Notes under the pieces: model-generated
Database searches by the model: none
Told to the model about the DNA's origin: nothing
The model's input: the letters and a program-made list of their open reading frames with translations, nothing else
Translations under genes and position numbers: made by a program
NCBI GenBank assembly: GCA_016294035.1
Contig: JAEDCT010000023.1
Span: forward strand, 1 to 41,238
Length of the DNA: 41,238 nt
From: Treponema sp.
Lineage (GTDB): Bacteria > Spirochaetota > Spirochaetia > Treponematales > Treponemataceae
Direction: 5' to 3'
In this document: positions 7,902-16,214 of the stretch, piece after piece
Layout: every line of letters starts with the position of its first letter
How positions within the stretch are numbered: the stretch's first letter is position 1

Positions 7902-8666
7902 ATGAAACTATCAAAGAAAAACATTTTAGTAATGACCCTTATTGGCTCAATTCTTTCGGTTGCCTCGGCACAGCTCAAGGGCAAAGATCCAGTTATGAAT
8001 ATTGGAACTCCAGAAGTAATTGACTACAAAGGAAAAGCCCTTGGATCCGAAGTACCTGGATGGGTAAAGGCTGTAAGTGATGGAGCAATACGTAAAGTCT
8101 ACAAGTCTTTGGAGATTGATCAATCCGAAGACAAGATTTTCGTTCTCTTTAACAAAGGAAATGATCTTGATTTCTTAAAAACTTGGACTGACCAGGTTGA
8201 TGCTAGAGCTGAAGTAGCAGCTGCAATTGAGCAGACAGTTGCACAAACCGTAGAATCAGAATTGAAAGCAGTACAGGCTGACAGTCAGACAAAGGAACGC
8301 AAGGCAAAGATTTATTCTGCCAGCATGACAAACCTTACACTTAATGGACTTATGAAAGAAGCTGATTACTGGGTTAAAACCAGAACTCCAAAAACAGATG
8401 TAAAGACACCTGAAAAACTATCTGACTACGATATTGAATATACATATTACGTTGTTTTCAGTATCAACAAAAAGAATTTCGACCGTCAGATGGCAGCAGC
8501 AATGGATGATGTTCCTGACAACGACGATCAGACTAAATTCCTTAAAGAAGTCCTCACATCAAAGCTTAAGGAATCAATCATAACAAACAAGGAACCTGTT
8601 GTTATAGATTTCAAAAATGCAAAGGTTGAAGAAATTGAAGACGACGGAATCAACGGCGTGAGGTAA
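7902..8666 (+). CDS. Exported protein, LPP20-operon type
   Basis: The start at ATG 7902 is chosen over 7890 because GGAGG (7892-7896) sits 5 nt upstream. The protein has 254 residues. The N-terminus KLSKKNILVMTLIGSILSVASA is a Sec signal peptide with likely cleavage after ASA. The mature protein begins by referring to PGWVKAVSDGAIRKVYKSL, similar to the start of LPP20-like proteins. A helical stretch with AEVAAAIEQTVAQTVESEL follows, and the C-terminus is acidic. There is no lipobox Cys. It is cotranscribed with the CsgG-like protein upstream and two exported proteins downstream and is likely periplasmic. Confidence 0.6.
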   Translation: MKLSKKNILVMTLIGSILSVASAQLKGKDPVMNIGTPEVIDYKGKALGSEVPGWVKAVSDGAIRKVYKSLEIDQSEDKIFVLFNKGNDLDFLKTWTDQVDARAEVAAAIEQTVAQTVESELKAVQADSQTKERKAKIYSASMTNLTLNGLMKEADYWVKTRTPKTDVKTPEKLSDYDIEYTYYVVFSINKKNFDRQMAAAMDDVPDNDDQTKFLKEVLTSKLKESIITNKEPVVIDFKNAKVEEIEDDGINGVR

Positions 8667-8672
8667 TATTAC

Positions 8673-9797
8673 ATGAAAAGATTTGCTTTATTTTTGTTTT
8701 ACATATTTTCTCTTTGCTTGATACATGCCGAATCTTCCTTCTACGTTGGTGAAGGCGGTGAAAATCATACTATAATGTTTGCCGAAAGCACTCTTGAAAA
8801 CGGATTTTTCGACAAAAGTGATATATGGATAACTGATAAAATCAAGGCAAATCTTATTTCCTCCCTTCAATGTTATGGAGGTTTCAACTGCATAGATCTT
8901 GCAGAAGCAAAGACTATTTTAAAAGTTCAAAAGCAACTTGAATCTGGAATTTATGATGATTCTCAATCCATAGAAATCGGGAAACTTGTAAAAGCAAAAG
9001 AAGTTGTAAATATTAAGACAACAAGACTTCCAAGTGGATCCTATTCTATCAACATCACTATATTTAATGTTGAAAAAGGAACAATTATAGGAATGTTCTC
9101 TTCACCTAAAACTTACGAGTCTGCGGAAAGTTATGTACTTCAAGCGCACTATGATTGCGTTTCACCAATACTAAAACAACTTAAAGTTAAACCGACACAA
9201 GAAGGCAAATCAGCCCTTGAAGAAGACAAAAAAACCGCTGAAGCACAAGCTGAAAAAAATAAAGCAGTTGCCTTGGAAAACGCTAAACTTGAAGCAGAGC
9301 GTTCCGAAATGGCAGAGAAACAAGCTAAGATAGTTGCTGAAGAGAAAGCAAGAAAAGAAGCACAGGAAAAAGCAGAATTTGAAAGAAATCAAAAAATTCT
9401 TGCAGATAAGAAGGCTAAAGAGGCTGAAGCCTATGCAAAGGCAAAACAGAAAAATCCATTTGCAAAGGAAACTTATGTCACCGAATTTGAAAATGGATCA
9501 AAGTATGACAGTTACTCTGTAAAGTTTACCTCACAAACTGAATGTACAATTACAGTTATTTCAGAAGATACAAAAGGAAATAAACACAACTATTCAAATT
9601 CTGGCAGCTATTCCTATGGCGATAATATTCTTTCAGTAAATGCTCGTTTTGCAAATCAAGAGATAAAGCATGTACAGAAAATCAACTGGAAAGGTCAAAT
9701 AAATTTTAAAAATGATTACAACAACTTTTATCTCATGATTCCAGTAACTTCCAATGAAAACGCAAAGAAAATCAGGGCAGAATTCAGAAAGAAATGA
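8673..9797 (+). CDS. Exported protein with Ala/Lys/Glu-rich coiled coil
   Basis: A 374-residue protein. The signal peptide RFALFLFYIFSLCLIHA is cleaved before ESSFYV. Residues about 30-165 form a globular domain (ITDKIKANLISSLQCYGGF, then LVKAKEVVNIKTTRLPSGSY) resembling a CsgG/TolB-like or divergent LpoB domain. Residues about 180-265 are a long charged coiled coil rich in EAQEKAEFERNQKILADKK. The last about 105 residues are a beta-rich domain (YVTEFENGSKYDSYSVKF). It begins 6 nt after the previous stop and overlaps the next start by 4 nt (ATGA), so the three are translated together. Probably a periplasmic scaffold. Confidence 0.6.
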   Translation: MKRFALFLFYIFSLCLIHAESSFYVGEGGENHTIMFAESTLENGFFDKSDIWITDKIKANLISSLQCYGGFNCIDLAEAKTILKVQKQLESGIYDDSQSIEIGKLVKAKEVVNIKTTRLPSGSYSINITIFNVEKGTIIGMFSSPKTYESAESYVLQAHYDCVSPILKQLKVKPTQEGKSALEEDKKTAEAQAEKNKAVALENAKLEAERSEMAEKQAKIVAEEKARKEAQEKAEFERNQKILADKKAKEAEAYAKAKQKNPFAKETYVTEFENGSKYDSYSVKFTSQTECTITVISEDTKGNKHNYSNSGSYSYGDNILSVNARFANQEIKHVQKINWKGQINFKNDYNNFYLMIPVTSNENAKKIRAEFRKK

Positions 9798-10780
9798 AAA
9801 GAATTATTTTATCAACAATATTAATCATACGGACAATACTTTGTTTTGCTGCAAAAATTCCAGCGTGGATTGATAATCCTGAATCTGTATATCCAAGAGA
9901 AAAGTACATTGCAAGAACTGGATCTGGATTTACAATTGAAAACGCAAAAGCAAATGCCATGGCACAGATAGCAGAATACTTTGGTTCTCAAGTTGTAGTA
10001 AGTACAGAAGCAACCTCTAGTATGAGAAACAATGGAAAAGAAACGCAAAAAGAACAGGAATTGAATCAAAATGTGAAAATTTTTTCTGAAAAGAATCTTT
10101 CTGCAGTTGAATATTCTGAAAGTTTTTACAACAAAAAGAAAAAAACTTATTACATAGCAGCTTATATTGAAAGAACCACATTTTGGCAATATGTGGAAAA
10201 TGATCTTTTAGAAGCAGAGAACAAATACAAATCAATGTTGAATTTCGCAAAAAAAAACAATAATCCAGTGCTTCGTTACAAATATCTGAAAAAAGCAAAA
10301 CAATCGGGCAATGAATATATTCAATTGCTTTCAGAAGGATTTCTGGTTCTTCCAGAAAAGAAAAAAGAATTCAGAACTATCATATCTGATATTTCATCTA
10401 ATGAAGAACTCGAAAGTCTTTATTCAACACATGTAACTTTCAAAATCCAGACAGAAGGGGATTATGAAAATTTCATCTCATCAAAAGTTATTGAGGCATT
10501 TAAGCAAAATGGATTCATCCCAGTTGCAAACAATGCTCAATCACTATTAAGAATTGTAATCAACAGCAATCAAAAAACTGCAGATGAAATCACTTCGATC
10601 TTACCTGAGATATCCATCATACTAAGTGATAATAAAAAGGATGAAATTTATTTCACCTATCAAAACTCGTGGGGAAAGACATCCAGTTTTTCATTACCAC
10701 AGGCACAAAAAAAAGCATTTCCTACAATTGCTGAGGAATTGAAAAAAGAGCTGGCTGTAAAAATTGAAGAAGCATTTTAA
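9794..10780 (+). CDS. LPP20-family exported protein
   Basis: A 328-residue protein. An N-terminal signal peptide (RIILSTILIIRTILCFA) is followed by KIPAWIDNPESVYPREKYIA, then GSGFTIENAKANAMAQIAEYFGSQV. This is the recognisable LPP20 lipoprotein-family pattern (P-x-W...Y-x-A-x-G...A-x-A-x-A...I). There is no Cys at the cleavage site, so it is probably soluble in the periplasm rather than lipidated. A helical segment follows (YKSMLNFAKKNNNP...) and then a mixed domain (VTFKIQTEGDYENFI). It is the last gene of the operon. No convincing terminator is visible in the bases after it. Confidence 0.7.
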   Translation: MKRIILSTILIIRTILCFAAKIPAWIDNPESVYPREKYIARTGSGFTIENAKANAMAQIAEYFGSQVVVSTEATSSMRNNGKETQKEQELNQNVKIFSEKNLSAVEYSESFYNKKKKTYYIAAYIERTTFWQYVENDLLEAENKYKSMLNFAKKNNNPVLRYKYLKKAKQSGNEYIQLLSEGFLVLPEKKKEFRTIISDISSNEELESLYSTHVTFKIQTEGDYENFISSKVIEAFKQNGFIPVANNAQSLLRIVINSNQKTADEITSILPEISIILSDNKKDEIYFTYQNSWGKTSSFSLPQAQKKAFPTIAEELKKELAVKIEEAF

Positions 10781-10789
10781 CCGCAAAAA

Positions 10790-11647
10790 TGCATAAATAA
10801 GCTTCTTTTTGTTCCATTTCTTCTGAAGGTTTGTGGCATCCTTTATCGTCAGGAATTTTGCAAACATTGGATGCATCATGGTGAAGATCTGCGACAGTGT
10901 GATTTTTTCATCGCTTGTAAATGACCCGAGGATATAATCAAGCGAATTAAGAATACACGGATAGTTTCAAAGTATTCTGATTCAAGACGAACATCTTTTT
11001 GTAACATAGATGAACATAATGACTTTGCTTGTTTTAACATTAAAGCTTCTTTTACAAATGCCTGTTTCTGTTCTTCTTTATCAACAGCCATGATGAAGTT
11101 TACGCCACCAGTAAATGAAGCTCCCCTTTTCAGTTCCGAGTCAGAATAATAATCTAAGAATTAAATCCATCATTATTAAAACAGATGAAGTTTTTAATGA
11201 TGTCCAGTAATCTTTCTTTCTGGAAAATACCTTCAAAGAAAGTTGTAAAATCTGCAAAGTCCTTGGATTCCAGCTTGCCGTCTTTTGTCTTCCATTCCAT
11301 AAAGCGGTCTTCACCACTTGTGATGGTTCCCGCCTTACTCGTAAGCTGGTCGCTCATTACGCAGATACAGTTGTAAATAAACATGGAAGAAATTTCCTGC
11401 ATATAATTTCGAATCTGAGAATATGCCTCGCTGCATCGTTCTGTTCACGGCTTGGAGATTCAATTCAAAAAGACAGACAGGAAGTCCGTTTAAGAAAAGA
11501 AGAATATCAGGACGTTTATTTGAGTTTTCTAGTAATGTCCACTGATTTGCAACGATAAAAGAATTATTTGAAGGATTATTAAAGTCAACAATGTAAATAA
11601 TGTCAGATTTTGTTTCGCCGTTTTGATGATAACTTACTTCAATACCG
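10790..11647 (-). pseudogene. hsdR: Type I restriction HsdR relic, several frameshifts and deletion
   Basis: Read from 11647 downward in shifting frames, the minus strand gives N-terminal HsdR blocks. These are IIYIVDFNNPSNNSFIVANQ, then RPDILLFLNGLPVCLFEL, then AYSQIRNYMQEISSMFIYN, then CVMSDQLTSKAGTITSGEDR. They form the N-terminal PD-(D/E)XK region of type I restriction subunits. At least two single-base shifts separate them. After about 11154 the sequence jumps to what looks like a C-terminal HsdR helical region (FTGGVNFIMAVDKEEQKQAF, KEALMLKQAKSLCSS), so the whole SF2 motor is deleted. The 5' end is replaced by the ATPase gene that ends at 11648. No hsdM or hsdS remains in the window. 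Confidence 0.8.
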
Positions 11648-12820
11648 TTATTCTTCCATCAGCCATTCAATTATATTCTTGTGAATAATACCGTCACGCG
11701 AAAAATCAAACTTGTCCATAGAAAGAACGTACTTAGGATAGTTATCTTTTACGCTTGAATATGCACCAAATTCACGCTGAACAGTTTCATCAGTGGCAAG
11801 AAGATAGCAGACTTGAAAATATAATTTTTCATCGCCTTTTTGTGCTATAAAATCAATCTCTGCATTTCTTAAGATTCCTATTTTTATTTCATAACCACGA
11901 CACAATAATTCATTGTACACTATGTTTTCTAAACTTGCACCAATATCAAGCTTTGCTGAATGAATGCGACTAAAACTTACATCCGCAAGGTAATACTTTT
12001 CCAAAGTTGAAAGAGATTTTTTCCCCTGAATGTCATAGCGAGGAGCTTTATTCAGCACACAAGAATTAACTATGAAAGAAAGATAATTGTACAAAGATTC
12101 TTTTGGGCAATCTCGTCCCTGTGATTTTAAGTAATTCACGATGTTAGTGCCCGAAAAAAGCTGCGACATATTTATAGAAAGATATTCAAAAATCCTGTTC
12201 AGTAAATCGATATTCTGAATCTTGTAGCGGGAGATAATGTCTTTCAGCACGATTGAATTGTATAAATCTGATAAAAACACCCTAAGTTCTTCATCAGTTT
12301 TCATTGCAAAACGTTGAGGCATTCCACCCCATTTTACATAATCCATGAATGCATTTTCATCAGCAGATTTTATATTCTGAATTTCAAGGCATTCCTTGAA
12401 ACTGAAAGGCATAATTCTAAATGAAACATAACGACCCGAAAGAAGCGTAGCAAGTTCTCCGGACAGCAATTTTGCATTTGAACCTGTAATAAAAATGCTT
12501 GTGTTCAAAAGCCTGAATGAGTTGATTGCTTTTTCAAAGTTCGCAACATTCTGAATCTCATCAAAGAAAAGATAATATTTCTTGTCATCGGCTATAAGAT
12601 TTTTTACATGGACATAAAGTTCAGTTTCATTGGTTAAGGATGAAAACTGCAAATCTTCAAAATTGATGTAGATTTTGTGGTTGGAGTCGGTTTGAATTTC
12701 ATCATAAATCTGCCTGAGAATGACAGATTTTCCACTGCGACGAATCCCGATAATTACCTTTATCAGTTCACTTTCATAAAAAGGACGGATTTTTTTAAGC
12801 CAATTTTCTCGCTTTACCAT
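11648..12820 (-). CDS. AAA_14/DUF4143 ATPase
   Basis: A 390-residue ATPase of the common AAA_14 + DUF4143 architecture. Walker A is GIRRSGKS (residues about 25-32). Walker B is YLFFDEIQNV (about 83-92), followed by sensor 1, FITGSNAKLLSGELA. The DUF4143 C-terminus is restriction-endonuclease-like: NAEIDFIAQKGDEKLYFQV, with D and the (E/Q)-x-K-like strand. The family's role is not settled; some members lie near toxin or restriction genes. The gene appears intact. Its promoter (12827-12855) would start RNA at about the first codon and no ribosome site is visible, so a leaderless mRNA is likely. Confidence 0.85.
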   Translation of the reverse strand: MVKRENWLKKIRPFYESELIKVIIGIRRSGKSVILRQIYDEIQTDSNHKIYINFEDLQFSSLTNETELYVHVKNLIADDKKYYLFFDEIQNVANFEKAINSFRLLNTSIFITGSNAKLLSGELATLLSGRYVSFRIMPFSFKECLEIQNIKSADENAFMDYVKWGGMPQRFAMKTDEELRVFLSDLYNSIVLKDIISRYKIQNIDLLNRIFEYLSINMSQLFSGTNIVNYLKSQGRDCPKESLYNYLSFIVNSCVLNKAPRYDIQGKKSLSTLEKYYLADVSFSRIHSAKLDIGASLENIVYNELLCRGYEIKIGILRNAEIDFIAQKGDEKLYFQVCYLLATDETVQREFGAYSSVKDNYPKYVLSMDKFDFSRDGIIHKNIIEWLMEE

Positions 12821-12826
12821 ACGTAT

Positions 12827-12855
12827 ATAATAGACTAGAATGAATAATAATGCAA
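12827..12855 (-). promoter_or_regulatory. Promoter of the AAA_14 ATPase, leaderless layout
   Basis: On the minus strand TTGCAT (12850-12855), exactly 17 nt, then TATTAT (12827-12832). The -10 lies 6 nt before the ATG at 12820, so transcription should begin near or at the start codon. Confidence 0.55.
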
Positions 12856-12898
12856 CTTGTACGGTTGAAACGAACTAAAATTATCTTTTTACAATTTG

Positions 12899-12914
12899 TT
12901 TCGATATATCGAAA
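12899..12914. repeat. Perfect 16-bp palindrome
   Basis: TTTCGATATATCGAAA is fully self-complementary and lies in the 200-nt gap between the ATPase promoter and the end of the GC-rich island. It is a candidate operator for the ATPase gene. The rest of 12915-13023 holds nothing I recognise. Confidence 0.4.
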
Positions 12915-13023
12915 AGAATTATCAAATTTTAAAACTTTTTAGATATGGCAAAAGTTTTTCCTTCGCTACCCTTCTGCTCATCTCAGACGTCTTGTTCCTC
13001 TTGAAGTTAATATGCTGTGATTT

Positions 13024-13104
13024 TCAACTGGGGTAATGTGTATATGCCCACGCCGATGGCGACAGCACTACCGCCGCCGCCAAAATCAAGAATAGTTTTT
13101 TCAT
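13024..13104 (-). pseudogene. Signal-peptide stub at the island edge
   Basis: A 26-codon frame, MKKLFLILAAAVVLSPSAWA followed by YTHYPS and a stop. It is nearly identical to the signal peptides of the island genes upstream (compare the 18535 and 15300 starts). Its ATG overlaps the TGA of the preceding gene (ATGA). The mature part is missing and the sequence passes into AT-rich DNA within a few codons. It marks the point where the GC-rich island was cut. Confidence 0.65.
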
Positions 13105-13637
13105 TGTTCGCTCCTTTCGATTAAACCTTCGTCTACATCGACGAACATCACCTCGTATTCCTCGCCGCCGATTTTCACGGTGGTGTGCAGCGTGAATTCA
13201 TAACCTGACTGTGCGCCGTAGTACCCATCTTCGATGCCGTCAGTTCCAATAACATCATCGACAGGCATTCGGACGACTTCTTTCCGAATTTTCTTTATAT
13301 AGCGCATATTTTCTTTGTTCGGGCGACCGTACCGAACATATATGTAATTCGGCACATCGGCATCTTCGCCTTTGTACAACACGCGGATATAGTGATACGG
13401 CGAAATCTTGTTTATATCCATAAGATAGGTACACCCGTTCGCGTGAAAGTAGATGTAGCCTTCTTTTTTATTTTCAATAATCGTGTCGCTTTCTTCTTCC
13501 GTGATGATTCTGCTTTCCCGCTCCACAATTTCGGCAAGCATCTCATTGAGCCGCTCCTCCGTCACTGGCGGAAGATTATTCGACGCGCATGACGACAGCA
13601 CGACCGCCGCCGACAGAATCAAAATTATCTTTTTCAT
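13101..13637 (-). CDS. Lipoprotein, shortened paralog of the 16.2-kb lipoprotein
   Basis: A 178-residue protein. The N-terminus KKIILILSAAVVLSSCASN has a clear lipobox (LSSC), so it should be anchored to a membrane by lipidated Cys. The body matches the first half of the lipoprotein at 15310-16203: MLAEIVERESRII against MLAEIVARERRIV, GCTYLMDINKISPYHYIRV against GSTYLVCSDENTPYYYFRV, and VKIGGEEYEVMFVDVDE against IEIGGVSYEIFFCDIDD. The second half of the paralog is missing. GGAGGACACACT precedes the ATG. The function is unknown. It is expressed in series with the genes upstream. Confidence 0.75.
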   Translation of the reverse strand: MKKIILILSAAVVLSSCASNNLPPVTEERLNEMLAEIVERESRIITEEESDTIIENKKEGYIYFHANGCTYLMDINKISPYHYIRVLYKGEDADVPNYIYVRYGRPNKENMRYIKKIRKEVVRMPVDDVIGTDGIEDGYYGAQSGYEFTLHTTVKIGGEEYEVMFVDVDEGLIERSEQ

Positions 13638-13656
13638 AGTGTGTCCTCCGTGTGCC

Positions 13657-14582
13657 TTATTTATCTGGGTCAGGCTCGTATTTATAGGGCTTGTATACGG
13701 AAGTGTACCTGCCTATCGCTTTTAGCACGGCTTCCTTGTCGCCGAAGCAGGTGTATTTCTGGTATGGCGGGGCTGAGGCGGTAACGCCTGGCATTGTGGG
13801 GACGATTGCCGAAACGCAGGTGTCGTCCCATCTGTCGCCCTTGTAGACCTCCGCGATTTTCAGCTCGATGTTCTTGGTCTCGCCGCTCAGGTTGAAGAAC
13901 TGGAAGCACACGCAGTCCTCAAGCCAAAGGTGTACTCGCCGCCGTTGTCAAGGTCGCGGACGGAGAACGCCTTTACGCGGGAGTTCTTGCGGTACAGGTC
14001 GGGCTTTTTGGCATCGACATAGCCGTTCAGAATCATGATTCTCTGGAACGGCTTTTCCGTCGTCATCTTTATGACCGTGCCGATTCCGTAGCCCTTTTCG
14101 CCCTCGGCATACGGGATATGCTCGTAATTCCAAGAAAGGCTCTCGTAGTGGCTTGTGGGCGCGAAGGCGAATGTGCCGAGGTTTTCGCTCGCGTAGGTGA
14201 CGAAGCCACTCCTCGTGTTCTCGGAGAGCGCGGAAGTTGCGGAGTATTTCGCGCCGAACCACGGATTGAAAAAATAGCCCTGCTTCTGCGCGTATTCGTC
14301 GGTCTTGCAGTTTCCGCCCAATCTGACCGCCGTGAGACCGGGAATGCACATTGTTTCGTCGTAATAAAACCAGCCGTTCTCGTCAAGCCTGAAACTGCCG
14401 CGGTCATCCTCCGTGTAAGTCTCATCTTCCCAGCATATTACGACTATTTTTTCGGGAGTGATATAAGAAGCCCCTGCCCAAAAGAGTTCATAGCGCATAT
14501 ATTTGTCTTTGGAGAGGTCTTTCGCCCACGCGCACCCCGTAATTACGACCGCCGCCGACAGAATCAGAAATAGCTTTTTCAT
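13657..14582 (-). pseudogene. NADase-type glycan-binding-like exported protein, frameshifted
   Basis: The 5' part (14582 to 13887) has the signal peptide KKLFLILSAAVVITGCAWA, with a possible lipobox at ITGC. The 3' part (13911 to 13657) continues in another frame. The join reads GGEYTFGL then EDCVCFQFFNLSGETKNIEL if one base is dropped near 13912-13925. The combined protein of about 305 residues ends in a beta-sandwich of the NADase-type glycan-binding (F5/8 C-like) type: RIMILNGYVDAKKPDLYRKN, then RVKAFSV, then LKIAEVYKGDRWDDTCVSAI. In related secreted proteins this domain binds surface sugars. The conserved continuation across the break argues for a recent mutation or read error. Confidence 0.65.
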
Positions 14583-14595
14583 TATTCGCTCCTTC

Positions 14596-15300
14596 TTAGT
14601 ATACTCTGTCCCATTTCAAGCCAATATCACTGAATATCGCAAGTTTGAAAACATCAGTGACAAAATCTTTGCTTAGTACGAAAGTTGAAAATGCGCTCAC
14701 GGAATTTCCCTCGCCGCGCATAAAACCCACCGCAACTGGATATAATGAGTCGTCCTCAAATCCGAAAATGTATATGCAATCCTCTTTGAGTTTCGAACTG
14801 ACAAAAGTTCTCTCACTTGCGATAAAACTTGCCGCGGCAATTTTGTCCATTTCGGCCTTGTTGCTCCAATTTGCAGTAAAACTTTTTAAAAGCAGAATTT
14901 CAAGTTCTCTTTTGAGCATGGGAGAAAATTGTAACAAACGCTCTTCTGACAAACTGAACATATCAAAAACACCGCTCAAGCGAATCACATCATGAATCTT
15001 AGACATATCACCCGCACAAAGTTCGTGAAGTTTTGCGATAAATTCATCATTTCTGCCCAAAAGCCGAGAATAGTCGTCGTTCATCGCCTTTTCTTTCATA
15101 AGGGAAATAAGTGAGAGCCCCTGAATAATGAATGTCTTATGTTCCTCGCATATTTCATCTTCCCATTCTTGTTCCCACGCTTTTCGTCTTTCTTCTTCGG
15201 TGCTGTCTGCAAGCCCGCTCCCTGCCGAAGTCTGAGCCCACGCAACCGACGACAGCACGAACACCGCCGCCAGAATCAAAAATATCTTTTTCATTTTCAT
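14596..15300 (-). CDS. Exported hypothetical protein
   Basis: A 234-residue protein. The signal peptide MKMKKIFLILAAVFVLSSVAWA is cleaved before QTSAG. The mature part is helical and charged (EEERRKAWEQEWEDEICEEH), then has a mixed domain (SERTFVSSKLKEDCIYIFGF, PVAVGFMRGEGNSVSAF). There is no lipobox and no domain I can name. It lies 14 nt from the next gene's start and 9 nt after the previous stop, and GAGGAAG gives the ribosome site. Its 5' end is almost the same as that of the YARHG gene at 18535, so the two share an ancestral start even where the mature proteins do not match. Confidence 0.65.
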   Translation of the reverse strand: MKMKKIFLILAAVFVLSSVAWAQTSAGSGLADSTEEERRKAWEQEWEDEICEEHKTFIIQGLSLISLMKEKAMNDDYSRLLGRNDEFIAKLHELCAGDMSKIHDVIRLSGVFDMFSLSEERLLQFSPMLKRELEILLLKSFTANWSNKAEMDKIAAASFIASERTFVSSKLKEDCIYIFGFEDDSLYPVAVGFMRGEGNSVSAFSTFVLSKDFVTDVFKLAIFSDIGLKWDRVY

Positions 15301-15309
15301 TGTTCTTCC

Positions 15310-16203
15310 TCACCCAACATAGCCCGCATAAAAGGGCTTGCCGTCCGCGCCGCACACCACCTGGAGCAAGTAGTCCGAGTATTCGCCGCTTCCGCTGCCC
15401 AAGGAAAATGTCAGCGGCTGGTCGCGGTTGTCGGGATTATAGAATATGCCTATGATGTAAAAATCGTCCGTGCGACCTTTTACTTCCTTCGCCGCAAACG
15501 CGCGGATTTCCCTGTCGATTTCGCCGAAGCGGAGAGCGATTCCCTCCAGATACGAAAGGCGCTCGTCTATGATTTTCCGTTCAGCGATGTCGTAGGAGGC
15601 GCGAAGCCCCACCTCCCTACCGCCGAGCGGCGCCTTGCACTCATACCAGCCGAGCCGCTCATCGTGCGTGAATGTGCCGATTTTCGTTTCGATTTTGTCG
15701 GGGAGATCGGTCAGGTCGTCGATGTCGCAGAAAAAGATTTCGTAGGAAACACCGCCGATTTCTATGGTAGCTTCAAGTCCGTGCTTTAGGGCTTTCGCCC
15801 CCTCGTAGAATTTTTCGAGGTTGCTGAAGCGGGGCATGAGGAAGCGTTGCGGCGTCTGCAAATCCCTTTGCCGCATTTTGATATTGGACATATTGTCTTC
15901 CGTCGCGCTTGCGTACATCACCAGTATGAAGTTCGGCACGGGGATTTCCTTGTCTGCGTTCGGCACTCGGAAGTAGTAATAGGGCGTGTTTTCGTCCGAG
16001 CAGACGAGGTAAGTACTGCCCCCGTCGTGAAGGTAGGTGATGTTCCCCTCATTGACAGCCTCGCCGCTCTCCGCCTCGCAGACGATTCGCCTCTCCCGCG
16101 CCACGATTTCGGCGAGCATTGCGCGTAGGGGATTTTGTGTTTTGTTCGTAGCGCACGACGACAGCACGAACACCGCCGCCAGAATCAGAAATAGTTTTTT
16201 CAC
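15310..16203 (-). CDS. Lipoprotein, two-part, possible DUF2262-like C-terminus
   Basis: GTG at 16203 is preferred as start (GGGAGAGAGACA just before it). An ATG 18 nt upstream overlaps the previous gene's stop and would spoil the signal peptide. The protein has 297 residues and begins VKKLFLILAAVFVLSSCATN, a lipobox signal peptide. The first half is the domain shared with the lipoprotein at 13101. The second half (IGTFTHDERLGWYECKAPL, then VGLRASYDIAERKIIDERL) vaguely resembles DUF2262, which I rate as weak. Likely facing the periplasm. Translation is probably coupled to the ankyrin gene just upstream. Confidence 0.7.
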   Translation of the reverse strand: MKKLFLILAAVFVLSSCATNKTQNPLRAMLAEIVARERRIVCEAESGEAVNEGNITYLHDGGSTYLVCSDENTPYYYFRVPNADKEIPVPNFILVMYASATEDNMSNIKMRQRDLQTPQRFLMPRFSNLEKFYEGAKALKHGLEATIEIGGVSYEIFFCDIDDLTDLPDKIETKIGTFTHDERLGWYECKAPLGGREVGLRASYDIAERKIIDERLSYLEGIALRFGEIDREIRAFAAKEVKGRTDDFYIIGIFYNPDNRDQPLTFSLGSGSGEYSDYLLQVVCGADGKPFYAGYVG

Positions 16204-16214
16204 TGTCTCTCTCC

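Noticed and set aside
9210..10298. Phe/Cys-rich minus-strand frames
   Set aside because: They are antisense to AAA/GAA-rich coding sequence of the exported proteins and have no start signals.
10781..10880. Terminator after the LPP20-type gene
   Set aside because: I found no stem with a T-tract there. The sequence merges into the HsdR relic.
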